64,000 nt of DNA from Endozoicomonas sp. ISHI1 (GCF_024606225.1 NZ_JAGRPU010000026.1:1-64000); one strand, 5' to 3'; shown: positions 29,193 through 38,933, counted from the stretch's first letter. Translations and numbers: made by a program. Notes: a model not told the origin generated them from the sequence alone.

Positions 29193-30659
29193 ATGGTTCC
29201 TGTAATTGCCCTGGTGGGGCGACCCAACGTCGGTAAGTCTACTCTGTTCAATCGTCTGACGCGCTCTCGTGATGCTCTGGTTGCTAATGTAGCCGGTCTT
29301 ACTCGTGATCGTAAGTATGGGGAAGGCAGAATGGGCTCCAGGCCCTATATCGTTGTTGATACCGGCGGTATCAGTGGTGATGAGGAAGGTATTGATTCGG
29401 CTATGGCAGAACAATCCCTGGCGGCTATCCGGGAAGCAGACATTGTTCTGTTTCTGGTCGATGCCAGAGCCGGATTGACGGCCGCTGATGAAATGATTGC
29501 TGATCATCTGCGTAAGCAAAACAAACAGTACCATCTGGTTCTTAACAAGACGGATACCGTTGATGCTGATCAGGCAGAAGCTGATTTTGCCGTTCTTGGT
29601 TTTGGTGATGCCTTTCATATTGCGGCCGTTCATGGCCGTGGTGTCAAAGGCATGATTGAAGGTGTCCTCGAAGAAGTGATGGGCCCGGAGTCTGATGAGT
29701 TTGAAGAAGATGAAGAGGACTCGGAAACGGTCAAGGCCAGAGGTATCAAGATTGGTATCGTTGGGCGCCCGAATGTTGGTAAGTCGACACTGGTCAATCG
29801 TTTGCTGGGTGAAGAACGTGTTGTCGTTTATGATCAGGCCGGAACTACCCGCGACAGCGTTTACATACCCTATGAACGCTGGGGGCAGGATTACACTCTG
29901 ATCGATACGGCGGGCGTTCGCCGCCGAGGTAAAGTCCATGAAGTGGCTGAAAAGTTTTCGGTCATTAAAACTCTTCAGGCTATTGAAGATGCCAATGTCG
30001 TGGTACTGGTTGTTGATGCCAGGGAAGGTATCGTGGAACAGGATCTGCATTTGCTGGGCTTTGTACTGGAGGCAGGTCGTGCCGTTGTGATTGCCGTTAA
30101 CAAGTGGGACGGCATGAAAGAAGAAGAGCGAAAAAAGGTAAAAGAAGAACTGGCCAGAAGACTCGAGTTCATCAATTTTGCCCGTATACATATGATCTCT
30201 GCCAAGCACGGCACAAATGTTGGTCATCTCTACGATTCCATTGATGAAGCGTATGAGTGTGCGACTCGCAAGTTGTCTACTAACCAGCTGACACGAATTT
30301 TGGAAGATGCTACTAAAATTCACCAACCGCCCATGGTTCGAAATCGTCGTATCAAACTGCGTTATTGCCATGCGGGAGCTATGAACCCGCCAACTATCAT
30401 TATTCACGGCAACCAGACGGAGGAAGTACCTGCTTCCTACAAGCGCTATCTGGAAAATACCTTCAGAAAGGTTCTCAAGATCATGGGGACACCAATTCGT
30501 ATTGAATTCCGTTCTTCAGAGAATCCTTATGCAGAACGCAAAGTCGTTCACAAGAAGAATCCTGGCGGTGAACGGAAGGTGACTCATAAGCGTCGTATTA
30601 TTGAGCTGAAAGGCAAAAAGACGGACGGCAGGAAGAAGAAGCAGAAATCCCGCCGTTAG
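29193..30659 (+). CDS. der: Ribosome-assembly GTPase Der (EngA)
   Basis: Essential GTPase for 50S subunit maturation. From the ATG at 29193 ([17 protein letters not shown], as in E. coli) it has 488 residues. Two tandem G domains each show [13 protein letters not shown] or DTAG, and NKTD or NKWD; an acidic linker ([12 protein letters not shown]) joins them, and a KH-like domain plus a very basic tail ([16 protein letters not shown]) follow. An ATG three codons upstream is an alternative. Confidence 0.97.
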   Translation: MVPVIALVGRPNVGKSTLFNRLTRSRDALVANVAGLTRDRKYGEGRMGSRPYIVVDTGGISGDEEGIDSAMAEQSLAAIREADIVLFLVDARAGLTAADEMIADHLRKQNKQYHLVLNKTDTVDADQAEADFAVLGFGDAFHIAAVHGRGVKGMIEGVLEEVMGPESDEFEEDEEDSETVKARGIKIGIVGRPNVGKSTLVNRLLGEERVVVYDQAGTTRDSVYIPYERWGQDYTLIDTAGVRRRGKVHEVAEKFSVIKTLQAIEDANVVVLVVDAREGIVEQDLHLLGFVLEAGRAVVIAVNKWDGMKEEERKKVKEELARRLEFINFARIHMISAKHGTNVGHLYDSIDEAYECATRKLSTNQLTRILEDATKIHQPPMVRNRRIKLRYCHAGAMNPPTIIIHGNQTEEVPASYKRYLENTFRKVLKIMGTPIRIEFRSSENPYAERKVVHKKNPGGERKVTHKRRIIELKGKKTDGRKKKQKSRR

Positions 30660-30681
30660 AGATTGCTTAATCAGATAAAAA

Positions 30682-30708
30682 AACTGGGTGCAAATATTGC
30701 GCTCAGTT
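30682..30708. terminator. Hairpin after der
   Basis: AACTGGGTGCAA (30682-30693) and TTGCGCTCAGTT (30697-30708) pair along all 12 positions (two G-T) with the loop ATA. The T-run is on the minus-strand side (A-run at 30677-30683), so for the plus-strand der transcript it is a hairpin without U-tail. Confidence 0.5.
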
Positions 30709-30862
30709 CCATTCTATCCAGTGTCTAAATGACCAGCGACATGATTATTCAATGGTTTACCGGTTGGAATGGAATTTATTGAGACTTTCGTCAAATTAAA
30801 CAGTTGTTTGAAAATAGTTATACTGTACATTGGTACTTACTATGATTTGAGATTGCATTGAC

Positions 30863-31324
30863 ATGAATACCGATGAGCAGTTAGTAAGTATTGTCCAGCA
30901 GTTCTTCCATGCAGTACCCCACTGTCGTATATTGGGGATGAAGCCGGAGCATGCATCTTCTGAAAATGTTATCGTCAGCATGCCGTTTAACGAAGAGCTG
31001 GAGGCCAACCCGGGAAGTGGTATCATTCATTCAGGAGCGATAACAACCTTAATGGATAGTGCTTTTGGTGTAGCCGCCTGCATTAGTCTGCCCGATTTTG
31101 AGACCTGTCCTACCATTGACCTGCGAATTGACCATTTGGGGTTTCCTGATCCTTTCAAGCCGGTTCGCTGCTCTGCTGAAGCCTATCGAGTCACTAAAAC
31201 CGTTGTCTTTACCAGAGGCGTGGCCTACCAGGACAACCTTAGCGAACCTTTTGCTCATGGTGTGGGGACCTTTATGAGATCCGGGCGAACGTTGAGTCAA
31301 ATGGCTAAGAGGCTGGCAAAATGA
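30863..31324 (+). CDS. PaaI-type hotdog thioesterase (first of a pair)
   Basis: 153 residues with the hotdog fold of acyl-CoA thioesterases: GSGIIHSGAITTLMDSAFGV (central helix with Asp), then DLRIDHLGFPDP. The substrate is unknown; relatives hydrolyse aromatic or medium-chain acyl-CoAs. Its TGA overlaps the ATG of the next gene (ATGA), so the two are translationally coupled and may work on related substrates or as a heteromer. Confidence 0.8.
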   Translation: MNTDEQLVSIVQQFFHAVPHCRILGMKPEHASSENVIVSMPFNEELEANPGSGIIHSGAITTLMDSAFGVAACISLPDFETCPTIDLRIDHLGFPDPFKPVRCSAEAYRVTKTVVFTRGVAYQDNLSEPFAHGVGTFMRSGRTLSQMAKRLAK

Positions 31325-31767
31325 ACATTCAGAACGGTTTTCGAGAGGTTTTGCTTCAGGCCAGGGCGACCAGTGATTACAGTCGTCTGACGGAGCTTCT
31401 GCCCTACGCCAGGAAAATTGGTATGCGTTGCCAGTCCCTGGGTGATGATGCCCTTTTCGTTCTGCCTGAAAACAGGGAGAACACAGGTAATCCTGTTTTG
31501 CCAGCACTCCATGGCGGAGTGCTGGGTGGTTTCATGGAAATGTCTGCTGTCATTCACCTGATGCTGTTTATGGATGAACCTAAAATTCCCAAGATTGTGG
31601 ATTTTTCTATTGATTATTTGAGAAGCTCAAAAGTTCAGGATGTTTTTGCTGAATGCGATGTGGTGAGGCAGGGTAGTCGGATCGCCAATGTTTCGATCAC
31701 TGCCTGGCAAAGCCGCAGGGAAACACCGGTGGCTACAGCCAGAGCACACTTCCGGCTCGATAGCTGA
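31321..31767 (+). CDS. Hotdog thioesterase (second of a pair)
   Basis: 148 residues. The hotdog helix reads LHGGVLGGFMEMSAVIHL, with His-Gly-Gly typical of the PaaI/YdiI group, then VDFSIDYLRSS. It is diverged from the first copy, so the pair is old. The LHGG codons lie in a perfect 10-bp inverted repeat (31501-31525). Overlaps the upstream gene by 4 bases. Confidence 0.8.
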   Translation: MNIQNGFREVLLQARATSDYSRLTELLPYARKIGMRCQSLGDDALFVLPENRENTGNPVLPALHGGVLGGFMEMSAVIHLMLFMDEPKIPKIVDFSIDYLRSSKVQDVFAECDVVRQGSRIANVSITAWQSRRETPVATARAHFRLDS

Positions 31768-31879
31768 TACTGCCTGACTTCATCCACTCAGGCGTGACTG
31801 TAATTCATGTCTGAGTGGTGCTTTCCTGAACACTTCCTGATACATTCCCCGACAATTATCTATTGATACAGAGAAGGCC

Positions 31880-32887
31880 ATGAGTGGAACCTTTAATTTA
31901 GCAATTTATGATGCACAGAGTCTTGCCGGGGAAGCTGTGTTGACCGTTTTGGAAGAGAGTCATTTAGTACCTGGTGTGGTCTATCCACTGTCAGGATCTG
32001 AAGAGTCCACTGAGCCTGGTGATGAGGCTACAGTCACTTTCAAAGGCACTGAGCTTGATGTTCTCAGTGCGCTGACGTTTAACTATGCCGATGCCGACCT
32101 TCTGATTATCCCCGCTGGGTCACAAGTTAATCCTGAGGTTCTGAATCTGGCCGGTGAGGATGGCTGCCGTGTGGTTAATGGCGCTATCGGTGCTGAGGCC
32201 GAGATATACTTACCAGGTCTGTCGGATGCGGCCAAGCTGAAAGGCTTGCAGGAGGTGGCTATTCCTGCCAGCCCTGCTGCTTTGATGCTTCAGGTCATGA
32301 AGACTCTTCAAAACGCAGTGGGTATTGATTCTGTCAATGTCATGGTCAACCTTTCATTGGCTGAAAGTGGTCAGAAAGGGATTGAAGAATTGCGTGGGCA
32401 GACGATTGACCTGCTCAGTGGCAAACCGGTCAGGAAACAGCTTTTTGAGCAGCGAATTGCTTTTAATGTCTTGCCTCAAGTGGGTGATGTCACTGAGGGG
32501 GGCTTTACATCAGTGGAGCGACTGATCGCAGAAGAACTTGTGAAGGGGCTGGATCAGGATGATCTCAGGGTCAGTGCTACTTGTGTGCGTGTGCCTGTGT
32601 TCTTCGGTGACAGTCTGGCAGTGCATCTGGATCTTGATCGTTCAGTGGATGAGCAGACTATCAGGCAGCTTCTTACCGGGATCGCTGGCATTGAGTTGGC
32701 AGCCGTTGATGAAATGCCTTCTGTTGAAACCGTCGCGGGAAAAAATGTCATTGTTGTTGGCCGGATTCGTCAAAATCCGGACCATGCTGATCAAATATGT
32801 CTCTGGATTGTCGCCGATCCTGTGCGGTGTGGCGCAATTCAGGCATTGGCGGTGGCAGAGATATTGCTAAAAGACTTTTTAAAATGA
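31880..32887 (+). CDS. usg: USG-1 / aspartate-semialdehyde-dehydrogenase-like protein
   Basis: 335 residues related to aspartate-semialdehyde dehydrogenase but with the usual features of the non-catalytic Usg branch. The expected active-site Cys stretch is replaced by VAIPASPAALMLQ, and the N-terminal nucleotide-binding loop is degenerate (AIYDAQSLAGEAV). C-terminal dimerisation-type segments (FNVLPQVGD, RVPVFFGDSLAVHL) are kept. Enzyme activity is unlikely and the role is unknown. It precedes fimV, as in Pseudomonas. Confidence 0.85.
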   Translation: MSGTFNLAIYDAQSLAGEAVLTVLEESHLVPGVVYPLSGSEESTEPGDEATVTFKGTELDVLSALTFNYADADLLIIPAGSQVNPEVLNLAGEDGCRVVNGAIGAEAEIYLPGLSDAAKLKGLQEVAIPASPAALMLQVMKTLQNAVGIDSVNVMVNLSLAESGQKGIEELRGQTIDLLSGKPVRKQLFEQRIAFNVLPQVGDVTEGGFTSVERLIAEELVKGLDQDDLRVSATCVRVPVFFGDSLAVHLDLDRSVDEQTIRQLLTGIAGIELAAVDEMPSVETVAGKNVIVVGRIRQNPDHADQICLWIVADPVRCGAIQALAVAEILLKDFLK

Positions 32888-33270
32888 TAACTTAGCTAAG
32901 AATAGTGACAGTTCCCTATTGAAATTGTCAGAATGATTTTTTGTCCCGGGGCCTTGCCTTGAACGGGTAGAGGCTTCCTGACTATTAACTGTACCGGTTT
33001 TACGGCTATGAACGATCATAGTTTTTGATGTATTCCATGTTGGATACACAATGGGCACCTGTCTTCTGTTTGAGGGTACCGCATGCATCTGAAAAGCCGT
33101 TTATTATAAAAATAGTCGTCAGTGAAAAAACCTTGAGACCGAAAAGGCGAGGGTTGAGAGGTGTTGATGACCGGAATTAAGCCGTGTCTGACTCGGTTCT
33201 GCTTCTGGCGTCGATGTAAGGTGTGTTTACGGGCGGGTTTGCTTATACGCGCAGATAACAAGGATTCATA
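32888..33270 (+). other. 383-bp leader region before fimV
   Basis: No supported gene. A small hairpin at 33006-33021 (CTATGA/TCATAG, loop ACGA) is followed by five T residues and may end the usg transcript weakly. fimV has an AAGGA ribosome-binding site 7 bases before its ATG. I cannot point to a convincing promoter, but the length of the gap suggests fimV has its own. Confidence 0.45.
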
Positions 33271-35688
33271 ATGAAACTGCAAAAGCTTGTAGCAGCTATG
33301 GTCATATCGGGAGCAATGGGTTCCGGTCTGGCTAATGCGCTGGGGTTGGGTGAAGTGCGCTTAAATTCTGCACTCAATCAACCGCTGGATGCCGAGATTG
33401 AATTGCTGCAAGTCAGAGAGTTGACCCGGAACGAGATTCTGCCCAATCTTGCCACTCGTGAAGATTTTCAACGGGCAGGGCTCGACAGGCCTTTCAGTCT
33501 ATCGGGCCTGAAGTTCAAAACCATTCTGAGAGAGGATGGCACGGGCTTTATTCATGTCACCAGTAATCAGGTTATTCGTGAACCCTTCCTTAATTTCCTG
33601 CTGGAAGTGCACTGGCCCAGTGGCCGCTTGCTCCGGGAATACACCATGCTGCTCGATCCGCCTGCCTTCAGCCAGGAACCAGCGGCTCCGGTAACCCCTG
33701 CGTTTACCCAGACGTACAACAGTGGTTACCCTTCGCCTTCACGTGGTCAGAATGTGAATCCGTTTGACCAGAGGGGTTTCTCTGAGAGCCAACCTTCCAG
33801 CTACCAGCCAGAAGAAACAACCAGACCTATCCGGGGGACACCGGTCAGGGAACAGCCTATTCGCACCGGTATTGGTAACTACTCCGGACAAAGCCAGTCA
33901 GATACTTATAAAGTGCAGCCTAATGACAATCTTTGGAATATTGCCAAAAGTGTCAGGCCTGCCAGTGATTTGAGTGTTCAGCAGACAATGCTGGCCGTGC
34001 AGAAGAAGAACCCTAAAGCCTTTATTGAAAACAATATTAATCGTCTCAAAAAAGGGCAGGTGTTGCGTTTGCCTGACAGAGTGGAAATTGAAGAAGTGAG
34101 TTTCCAGGATGCTGTTGGTGAGGTGGCTCGACAGAATCGTGAATGGCAGGCTCGTCTTGAACAACTGGATGCAACTCGACGAAGCTCTGCTGTAACAAGT
34201 GATGACGATGCTGGCAACAATGGGCGTTTGTCGATTGTTGCCACTAATGACAGCACCGGTGCTGGCAGCGATCTGGGGGGTGGGGCAGCAAATTCGACAG
34301 CCACGGCCCTGCAGAGTGAGTTGGCAATGACTCGTGAGAAGATGGATGACTTGACTCGCGAGAATGAAGAGCTTAAGAGTCGTTTAAAAGATCTCGATGA
34401 TCAGATCAGTACCCTGAAGCGGCTGATAAATCTGAAAGATGATCAGATGGCTGCCTTGACGCAGCAGCCCGGAGGGGCAACGGAGCAAGAATCGCTGGAA
34501 AGCAGAACGCTTCCGACACCTGTGCAGCCATTACCAGAATCTGAGCCTGGTTTCCTGAGCTTCCTGTTCAGTCATCCCCTTTATCTGGCTTTGTCAGCTC
34601 TGCTTCCATTAGGTTTAATTGCGGCTTTGCTAGTCTACCGTCGGCGCAGGCAGGAAGAAGAGGATGAGATTGAGATTGAGGAAGAGTCCAATCTGGAACC
34701 TATGACACTGATTTCTGATGAGCCTCAGGAGGGGCGGGAAGAGTTCGAACTGGATGAGACGCTTGAAATTGATGAAGACACTTTGCTGGCAGATGAAGAA
34801 CAAGAAGAGACGACTCAACAGACCGACGATGCGATCAGTGAAGCCGATATCTATATTGCCTACGGCCGATTTCCACAAGCTGTTGAGTTGCTGGAGAAAG
34901 CCATTGAGAATGAGCCTGATCGAGCAGATTTGAGACTCAAACTGCTGGAAGTTCATGCTGAAAATAATGATCTGGAGAGCTTTAAAGACGCTCTGGCGGG
35001 TGTTGAGTCGCTGGATGATCAGGATGCCCTTCGTCAGGCTGATGCCTATAAAGCCCGCTTCTCATCTGAAGCATTCTCCGAAGAGGCTTTTTCCGGAGAT
35101 ATTGCTCCGCAAGCGGCTATTGAAGAAGATGATGATCTTGAGTCATTTGATCTGAATGAAGCACTCGGCGATGAAAGCGATGTTGATCCTGACGCCGAAC
35201 TTGGTGATCTGGATTTTGATCTGGATGACTTGGAATTAGATAATGAGGTCACTGAGTCCACTGATGATCTGGACTTCCAGCTGGATGATTCTGATCTCGA
35301 GTCTGAACAGGTCAGGGATGATGCTTCTCAGGCTTTTGATGGGCTGGAACTGTCGTCAGAGTCGGCAGCAACTGCTCAGGAAGAGAATTCAGCTTCAGTC
35401 GATGATCTGGATGTTCCGGGGCTCGAATTGGATGAAGTCGGTCTTGATGCGGAAGAAGAGTCTCTGGGTCTTGGTGATGGGCTGCCGGATTTGGAATCAG
35501 TTCTGGAAGATGATGATCTGGACTTCCTTTCTGATGATGATGAAGCGGCAACCAAATTGGATTTGGCAAGAGCTTATATTGACATGGGTGATAATGAAGG
35601 GGCCCGGGATATTCTGCTTGAGGTGCTGGAATCTGGCAGCGACGAACAAAAGCAGGAAGCTCAGGCATTGATGGAGCAAGCGGGTTAA
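33271..35688 (+). CDS. fimV: Peptidoglycan-binding polar hub protein FimV
   Basis: FimV organises the cell pole and supports type IV pilus function and twitching in Pseudomonas. 805 residues: a signal peptide (cleavage near ANA, residue 23), the conserved FimV N-domain (LGEVRLNSALNQPLDAEIEL), a LysM domain (about 210-265, YKVQPNDNLWNIAKS), a coiled coil (about 350-390), one transmembrane helix near 435-455 (LALSALLPLGLIAALLVY), then a long, very acidic Asp/Glu/Leu-rich cytoplasmic part and a C-terminal TPR-like motif (LDLARAYIDMGDNEGARDI). Between usg and truA, the Pseudomonas order. Confidence 0.93.
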   Translation: MKLQKLVAAMVISGAMGSGLANALGLGEVRLNSALNQPLDAEIELLQVRELTRNEILPNLATREDFQRAGLDRPFSLSGLKFKTILREDGTGFIHVTSNQVIREPFLNFLLEVHWPSGRLLREYTMLLDPPAFSQEPAAPVTPAFTQTYNSGYPSPSRGQNVNPFDQRGFSESQPSSYQPEETTRPIRGTPVREQPIRTGIGNYSGQSQSDTYKVQPNDNLWNIAKSVRPASDLSVQQTMLAVQKKNPKAFIENNINRLKKGQVLRLPDRVEIEEVSFQDAVGEVARQNREWQARLEQLDATRRSSAVTSDDDAGNNGRLSIVATNDSTGAGSDLGGGAANSTATALQSELAMTREKMDDLTRENEELKSRLKDLDDQISTLKRLINLKDDQMAALTQQPGGATEQESLESRTLPTPVQPLPESEPGFLSFLFSHPLYLALSALLPLGLIAALLVYRRRRQEEEDEIEIEEESNLEPMTLISDEPQEGREEFELDETLEIDEDTLLADEEQEETTQQTDDAISEADIYIAYGRFPQAVELLEKAIENEPDRADLRLKLLEVHAENNDLESFKDALAGVESLDDQDALRQADAYKARFSSEAFSEEAFSGDIAPQAAIEEDDDLESFDLNEALGDESDVDPDAELGDLDFDLDDLELDNEVTESTDDLDFQLDDSDLESEQVRDDASQAFDGLELSSESAATAQEENSASVDDLDVPGLELDEVGLDAEEESLGLGDGLPDLESVLEDDDLDFLSDDDEAATKLDLARAYIDMGDNEGARDILLEVLESGSDEQKQEAQALMEQAG

Positions 35689-35709
35689 CAGACTTTAATC
35701 ATGACAGAC

Positions 35710-35741
35710 AAAGCCCGGAATAGACCCACTCCGGGCTTTTT
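35710..35741 (+). terminator. Rho-independent terminator after fimV
   Basis: AAAGCCCGGA pairs perfectly with TCCGGGCTTT around a 10-base loop and runs into five T residues in total. Confidence 0.9.
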
Positions 35742-35821
35742 ATTCATCTTTCTACCCCTACCAATTCTTTCTGCCTCCTGATAAATTTCCCTCCTTTTAA
35801 TGAATGGAGTGAGTGTTTTTC

Positions 35822-36625
35822 ATGCCGCGATTAGCTGCCAGTGTTCAATATGATGGTTCCCGCTACCACGGTTGGCAAAGTTTGAAGTCAGGGCTTCCCT
35901 CGGTTCAGGCTGCTGTAGAAAAGGCGTTGTCAAAAGTAGCCAATCATCCTGTCGCTGTCGTTTGTGCAGGAAGAACGGATGCCGGTGTGCATGGTTGTAA
36001 CCAGATTATTCACTTTGACACTGAGTCAGTTCGTAGTGGCTACGGCTGGACATTTGGTGGGAATTCCAACTTGCCGGATGACATCACCTTCAACTGGGTC
36101 CAGCCTGTCAGTGAAGACTTTCATGCTCGCTACTCTGCTTTGTGGCGCAGATATCGCTACATAATTCTTAATCGCCCGGTGAGACCTGCTCATCTGCCCA
36201 GAGGTGTCACCTTTTACTACCGTCCACTGGATGTAGAGTGGATGAATATTGCCGGGCAGTACCTCATGGGTGAACATGACTTTGATTCTTACCGTGCGGT
36301 GCAGTGTCAGGCGAAACATGCGGTTCGTGAAATTCAGCACCTGAATGTTTACAGGCATGGCGATATGGTTGTGATAGATGTCAGGGCGAATGCGTTTCTT
36401 CATCATATGGTAAGAAACATCACGGGTGTTCTTCTGGAGATTGGTGCCGGTAGAAAGCCACCTGTCTGGGCAAAAGAAGTGTTGGATGCCAGAAGTCGTT
36501 CTGAAGGGGGTGTTACAGCAAAGCCCCATGGTCTTTATTTTGTCGATGTAGGTTACCCGGCAGAGTATGAACTGCCAAAAAGTGAACCGAACCCTTTCTT
36601 TGTAGCTTCGGCGCTGCCCTGGTGA
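35822..36625 (+). CDS. truA: tRNA pseudouridine synthase A
   Basis: Makes pseudouridine at positions 38-40 of the tRNA anticodon arm. The catalytic Asp lies in AGRTDAGVHG, with the usual RLAASVQYDGSRYHGWQ start and ANAFLHHMVRNITGVLLEIG near the end. 267 residues from the ATG at 35822; an in-frame GTG at 35813 close to GGAG is an alternative. Confidence 0.96.
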   Translation: MPRLAASVQYDGSRYHGWQSLKSGLPSVQAAVEKALSKVANHPVAVVCAGRTDAGVHGCNQIIHFDTESVRSGYGWTFGGNSNLPDDITFNWVQPVSEDFHARYSALWRRYRYIILNRPVRPAHLPRGVTFYYRPLDVEWMNIAGQYLMGEHDFDSYRAVQCQAKHAVREIQHLNVYRHGDMVVIDVRANAFLHHMVRNITGVLLEIGAGRKPPVWAKEVLDARSRSEGGVTAKPHGLYFVDVGYPAEYELPKSEPNPFFVASALPW

Positions 36626-36763
36626 CCCGGAGGTTCCTTGACAACCCGGTGTCCTGTGGGGTCTGTTATTGAATAGGGCATCTGGCTTTATCGATTAGTA
36701 TCCTTTACAGCCGCGAAAATGCTTTTTCGTTCATGGCTATTTTAAGGCAACCAGGGATGGGTG

Positions 36764-37684
36764 ATGAGAAAACGACATATGTCTACAGTAGGCTTTATTG
36801 TCTTCGTTGCAGCTCTATTGGTGTTGAGTGGATTCACTCGGGCCGGATCACTGGAATGGGGCGGTCAGGAGGAGGGGGTCTGTCTGCAGGAGGGTTCGAA
36901 GGAGCGAGACCAATGGAGTCAGAATATTAAAAAAAAGTTTAACTGGCTGCCTCACTTCAGCGGTGGAAGATTGGCCTATTCCCGGTCTTGTGATCAGGAC
37001 AAAATGCAAGACTGGGAGGTAGATGAAGATGAGGTGGTTTCTGGAGAAGGCAGAAGGCTGAATGTTTTCCGATGGCGCAAGCAGTTTTATCCATTAACGT
37101 CAGAGCGCAAATTTGGTGTCCTTTATCCGGTTCGGTATCTGCAGCAACGTTTGAGCTTTCAATTCAGAGATAGTCGCTACTGTCTGGTATTGAACAAGAA
37201 TAAGCGCTTTGAAAGCCTTTCCTGGGAGCAGTGTCTGCAATCTGTCGACACTCGCTGGTTATTCGATCTGCCAACTGATCCTGGTGAGGATGGGTTGATA
37301 GGTCTGGCAGGAATTGACAGTAATCAAGATGGTGTTCGTGATGATGTTGAACGGTTTATTGAGAGAGCATTAGGAGGTTCTGAAAAGGAGAGGAAAGCTG
37401 CTCTGTCATTTGCCAATAGTCTCCAGAAAGAGTTGATAAGCGCATATGACCAAAACGCAGTGATAGCTCTTGAGCCAGAAACAGGCGCCGCACTGGACTG
37501 TATGTCATTTGTTTTGGAGGATAAGGCAACAAAGTTTCTCTTGGAGTTAGAAGCAAAAACATACAATACGTCAGAGAGATTGAGGGCATGGAACAAGCTA
37601 AACAGTTACTTCAGCGGTATGACATTCACTTTGACTGATGATTTGGAGAGTCAATGTAACTTTAAACGTGAACAGCAGAACTAA
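36764..37684 (+). CDS. Exported protein with a calcium-loop-like motif
   Basis: About 306 residues, not assigned to a named family. The signal peptide (MRKRHMSTVGF, core IVFVAALLVLSGF, cleavage near TRA) predicts export. Near residue 190 the sequence GIDSNQDGVRDDVERFIERA has the Asp-x-Asn-x-Asp-Gly-x-x-Asp spacing of EF-hand/thrombospondin type 3 calcium loops, a motif common in marine gammaproteobacterial secreted proteins. Six cysteines may form disulfides. GTG at 36761 and ATG at 36764 are alternative starts. It lies 16 bases upstream of the disrupted hydrolase gene and probably shares its transcript. Confidence 0.6.
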   Translation: MRKRHMSTVGFIVFVAALLVLSGFTRAGSLEWGGQEEGVCLQEGSKERDQWSQNIKKKFNWLPHFSGGRLAYSRSCDQDKMQDWEVDEDEVVSGEGRRLNVFRWRKQFYPLTSERKFGVLYPVRYLQQRLSFQFRDSRYCLVLNKNKRFESLSWEQCLQSVDTRWLFDLPTDPGEDGLIGLAGIDSNQDGVRDDVERFIERALGGSEKERKAALSFANSLQKELISAYDQNAVIALEPETGAALDCMSFVLEDKATKFLLELEAKTYNTSERLRAWNKLNSYFSGMTFTLTDDLESQCNFKREQQN

Positions 37685-37700
37685 ATATTCAGGGAAGAAT

Positions 37701-38910
37701 ATGAAAAATTATTTGATAGTGCTGCTTTTGCTAGCGGCTTCAATAGTGAATGCAAATGAATGTCAGGTTTCTCCACCCGAATTGGCTCTTTACTACGGTA
37801 ATGGGATGTTTAATAGTCAAAAAGCTGCTCGAGAGTCAAGGAATAGCTTAATTCGACTGATGAGAAATCAGCTGCCCGGCTACAGGATCAACTATAAGCT
37901 TTCTTATAACTACAATGAAAACCCTGTCGATCAAGTACTCGAAGTGGCGCGACAAAAGCTGCTGCAGGATTACAGTAATTTTTTGTTGTGGCTTTCGGGT
38001 CTGGAGTTGGCACCGGACTGGTTCCGGGAAGGGTTGGAGCTGATTGTAACCAGCTATGATGCATTCAGTTACCTGTTCGACAGTGATCTTCGCAGGCATA
38101 TCAGTCAATACACGCAAGACATCAACCAATGCCGGAAGGTTTTGCTAGCAGCCTGTCGGACTTAAGCGTCCGTAGCGAGGATTGCAAGAAATTGAGGATA
38201 AAAATTTCTGCTTCTGAGGAGAATAGCGAGCTATTTGACGAAGAAGCAGGAATTTTTAGACCAATTTATTGCAACCGCAGTAGGACAGTCTTAAGTCCGA
38301 CAGGCTGCTAGTGGCTCATTCTCAGGGGAACTTTTATGGTAATGAGTCCTGGCGTTCGGTTTATCAGACTTCGACTGCCGGTATTGCCTGGAATGAGTTG
38401 AAGTTAATGGGCATGGTGTCAGTGGCGACTCCGGCCAGTCAGGTAGGTTATCCCTTGAGTTATCCAGTTGATCAGCAGAGTGTGACCCGATACCTGACGC
38501 TTTTTGATGATCTGGTGATTAATTTATTGAGAAGCGCTGCCTTTGGACCTTTACCTGCCAATGTAACAAACAGTACTGTGAGCGACGACTGGAAAAATCA
38601 TAGCTTTGGGATGAGTTATGTTTTAGGTGATCCCAGTGGCCAGTTGTTGAAGGACCAGATCAGAAGCGTTGCCTACAGTCTGGAAACCTTACCCTTTGAT
38701 CGGCAGCCGGTAGACTCATCGGCGCTGGCATCTGCAGGCTATGATCCAACAGCCCGGATACTGGAAATCGAGTTTGTGGGTAGTGACAGTCTCTATCGAT
38801 ATTACGATGTGCCTAAGAGTGTCTATCAGGATTTGCTGTCTGCTGACTCTGTCGGTCGTTATTACAATCTGGCCATCAGGGGGCAATACCCTTCCAGGCG
38901 TTTGAACTGA
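37701..38910 (+). pseudogene. Secreted alpha/beta-hydrolase-like gene split by a MITE
   Basis: The gene starts at the ATG at 37701 (AGGGAAGA upstream) with a signal peptide (YLIVLLLLAASIVNA). It is read until a stop at 38165 supplied by the insert, and resumes at 38311. Removing 38148-38310 (one TA copy left) joins ...GTT TTG CTA to GTG GCT CAT TCT CAG GGG AAC in frame, giving KVLLVAHSQGNFYGN, the nucleophile-elbow type sequence of lipase-like hydrolases (Ser-153 of 348 residues). The joined C-terminal part includes ILEIEFVGSDSLYRYYDVP, a KTSC-like stretch. Both halves are otherwise free of stops, so the insertion looks recent. Substrate unknown. Confidence 0.85.
38148..38308. mobile_element. 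161-bp foldback MITE with TA target duplication
   Basis: The ends are perfect 19-base inverted repeats: GCAGCCTGTCGGACTTAAG at 38148-38166 and its complement at 38290-38308. TA at 38146-38147 and again at 38309-38310 is the probable target duplication. The inside is also nearly palindromic: GATTGCAAGAAATTG against its partner near 38258-38274, AAAAATTTCTGCTTCT against AGAAGCAGGAATTTTT with one mismatch, and AATAG/CTATT near the centre. Transcribed, it would fold into one long hairpin. It has no coding capacity and must be moved by a transposase encoded elsewhere; a TA duplication points to the IS630/Tc1-mariner type. Confidence 0.9.
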
Positions 38911-38933
38911 GGTGAGTCTTACTCTTGATTTGG

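Noticed and set aside
29049-30407. 452-codon open frame antisense to der
   Set aside because: It lies wholly opposite a clear essential gene, has no ribosome-binding site and shows no recognisable domain; it results from codon bias of der.
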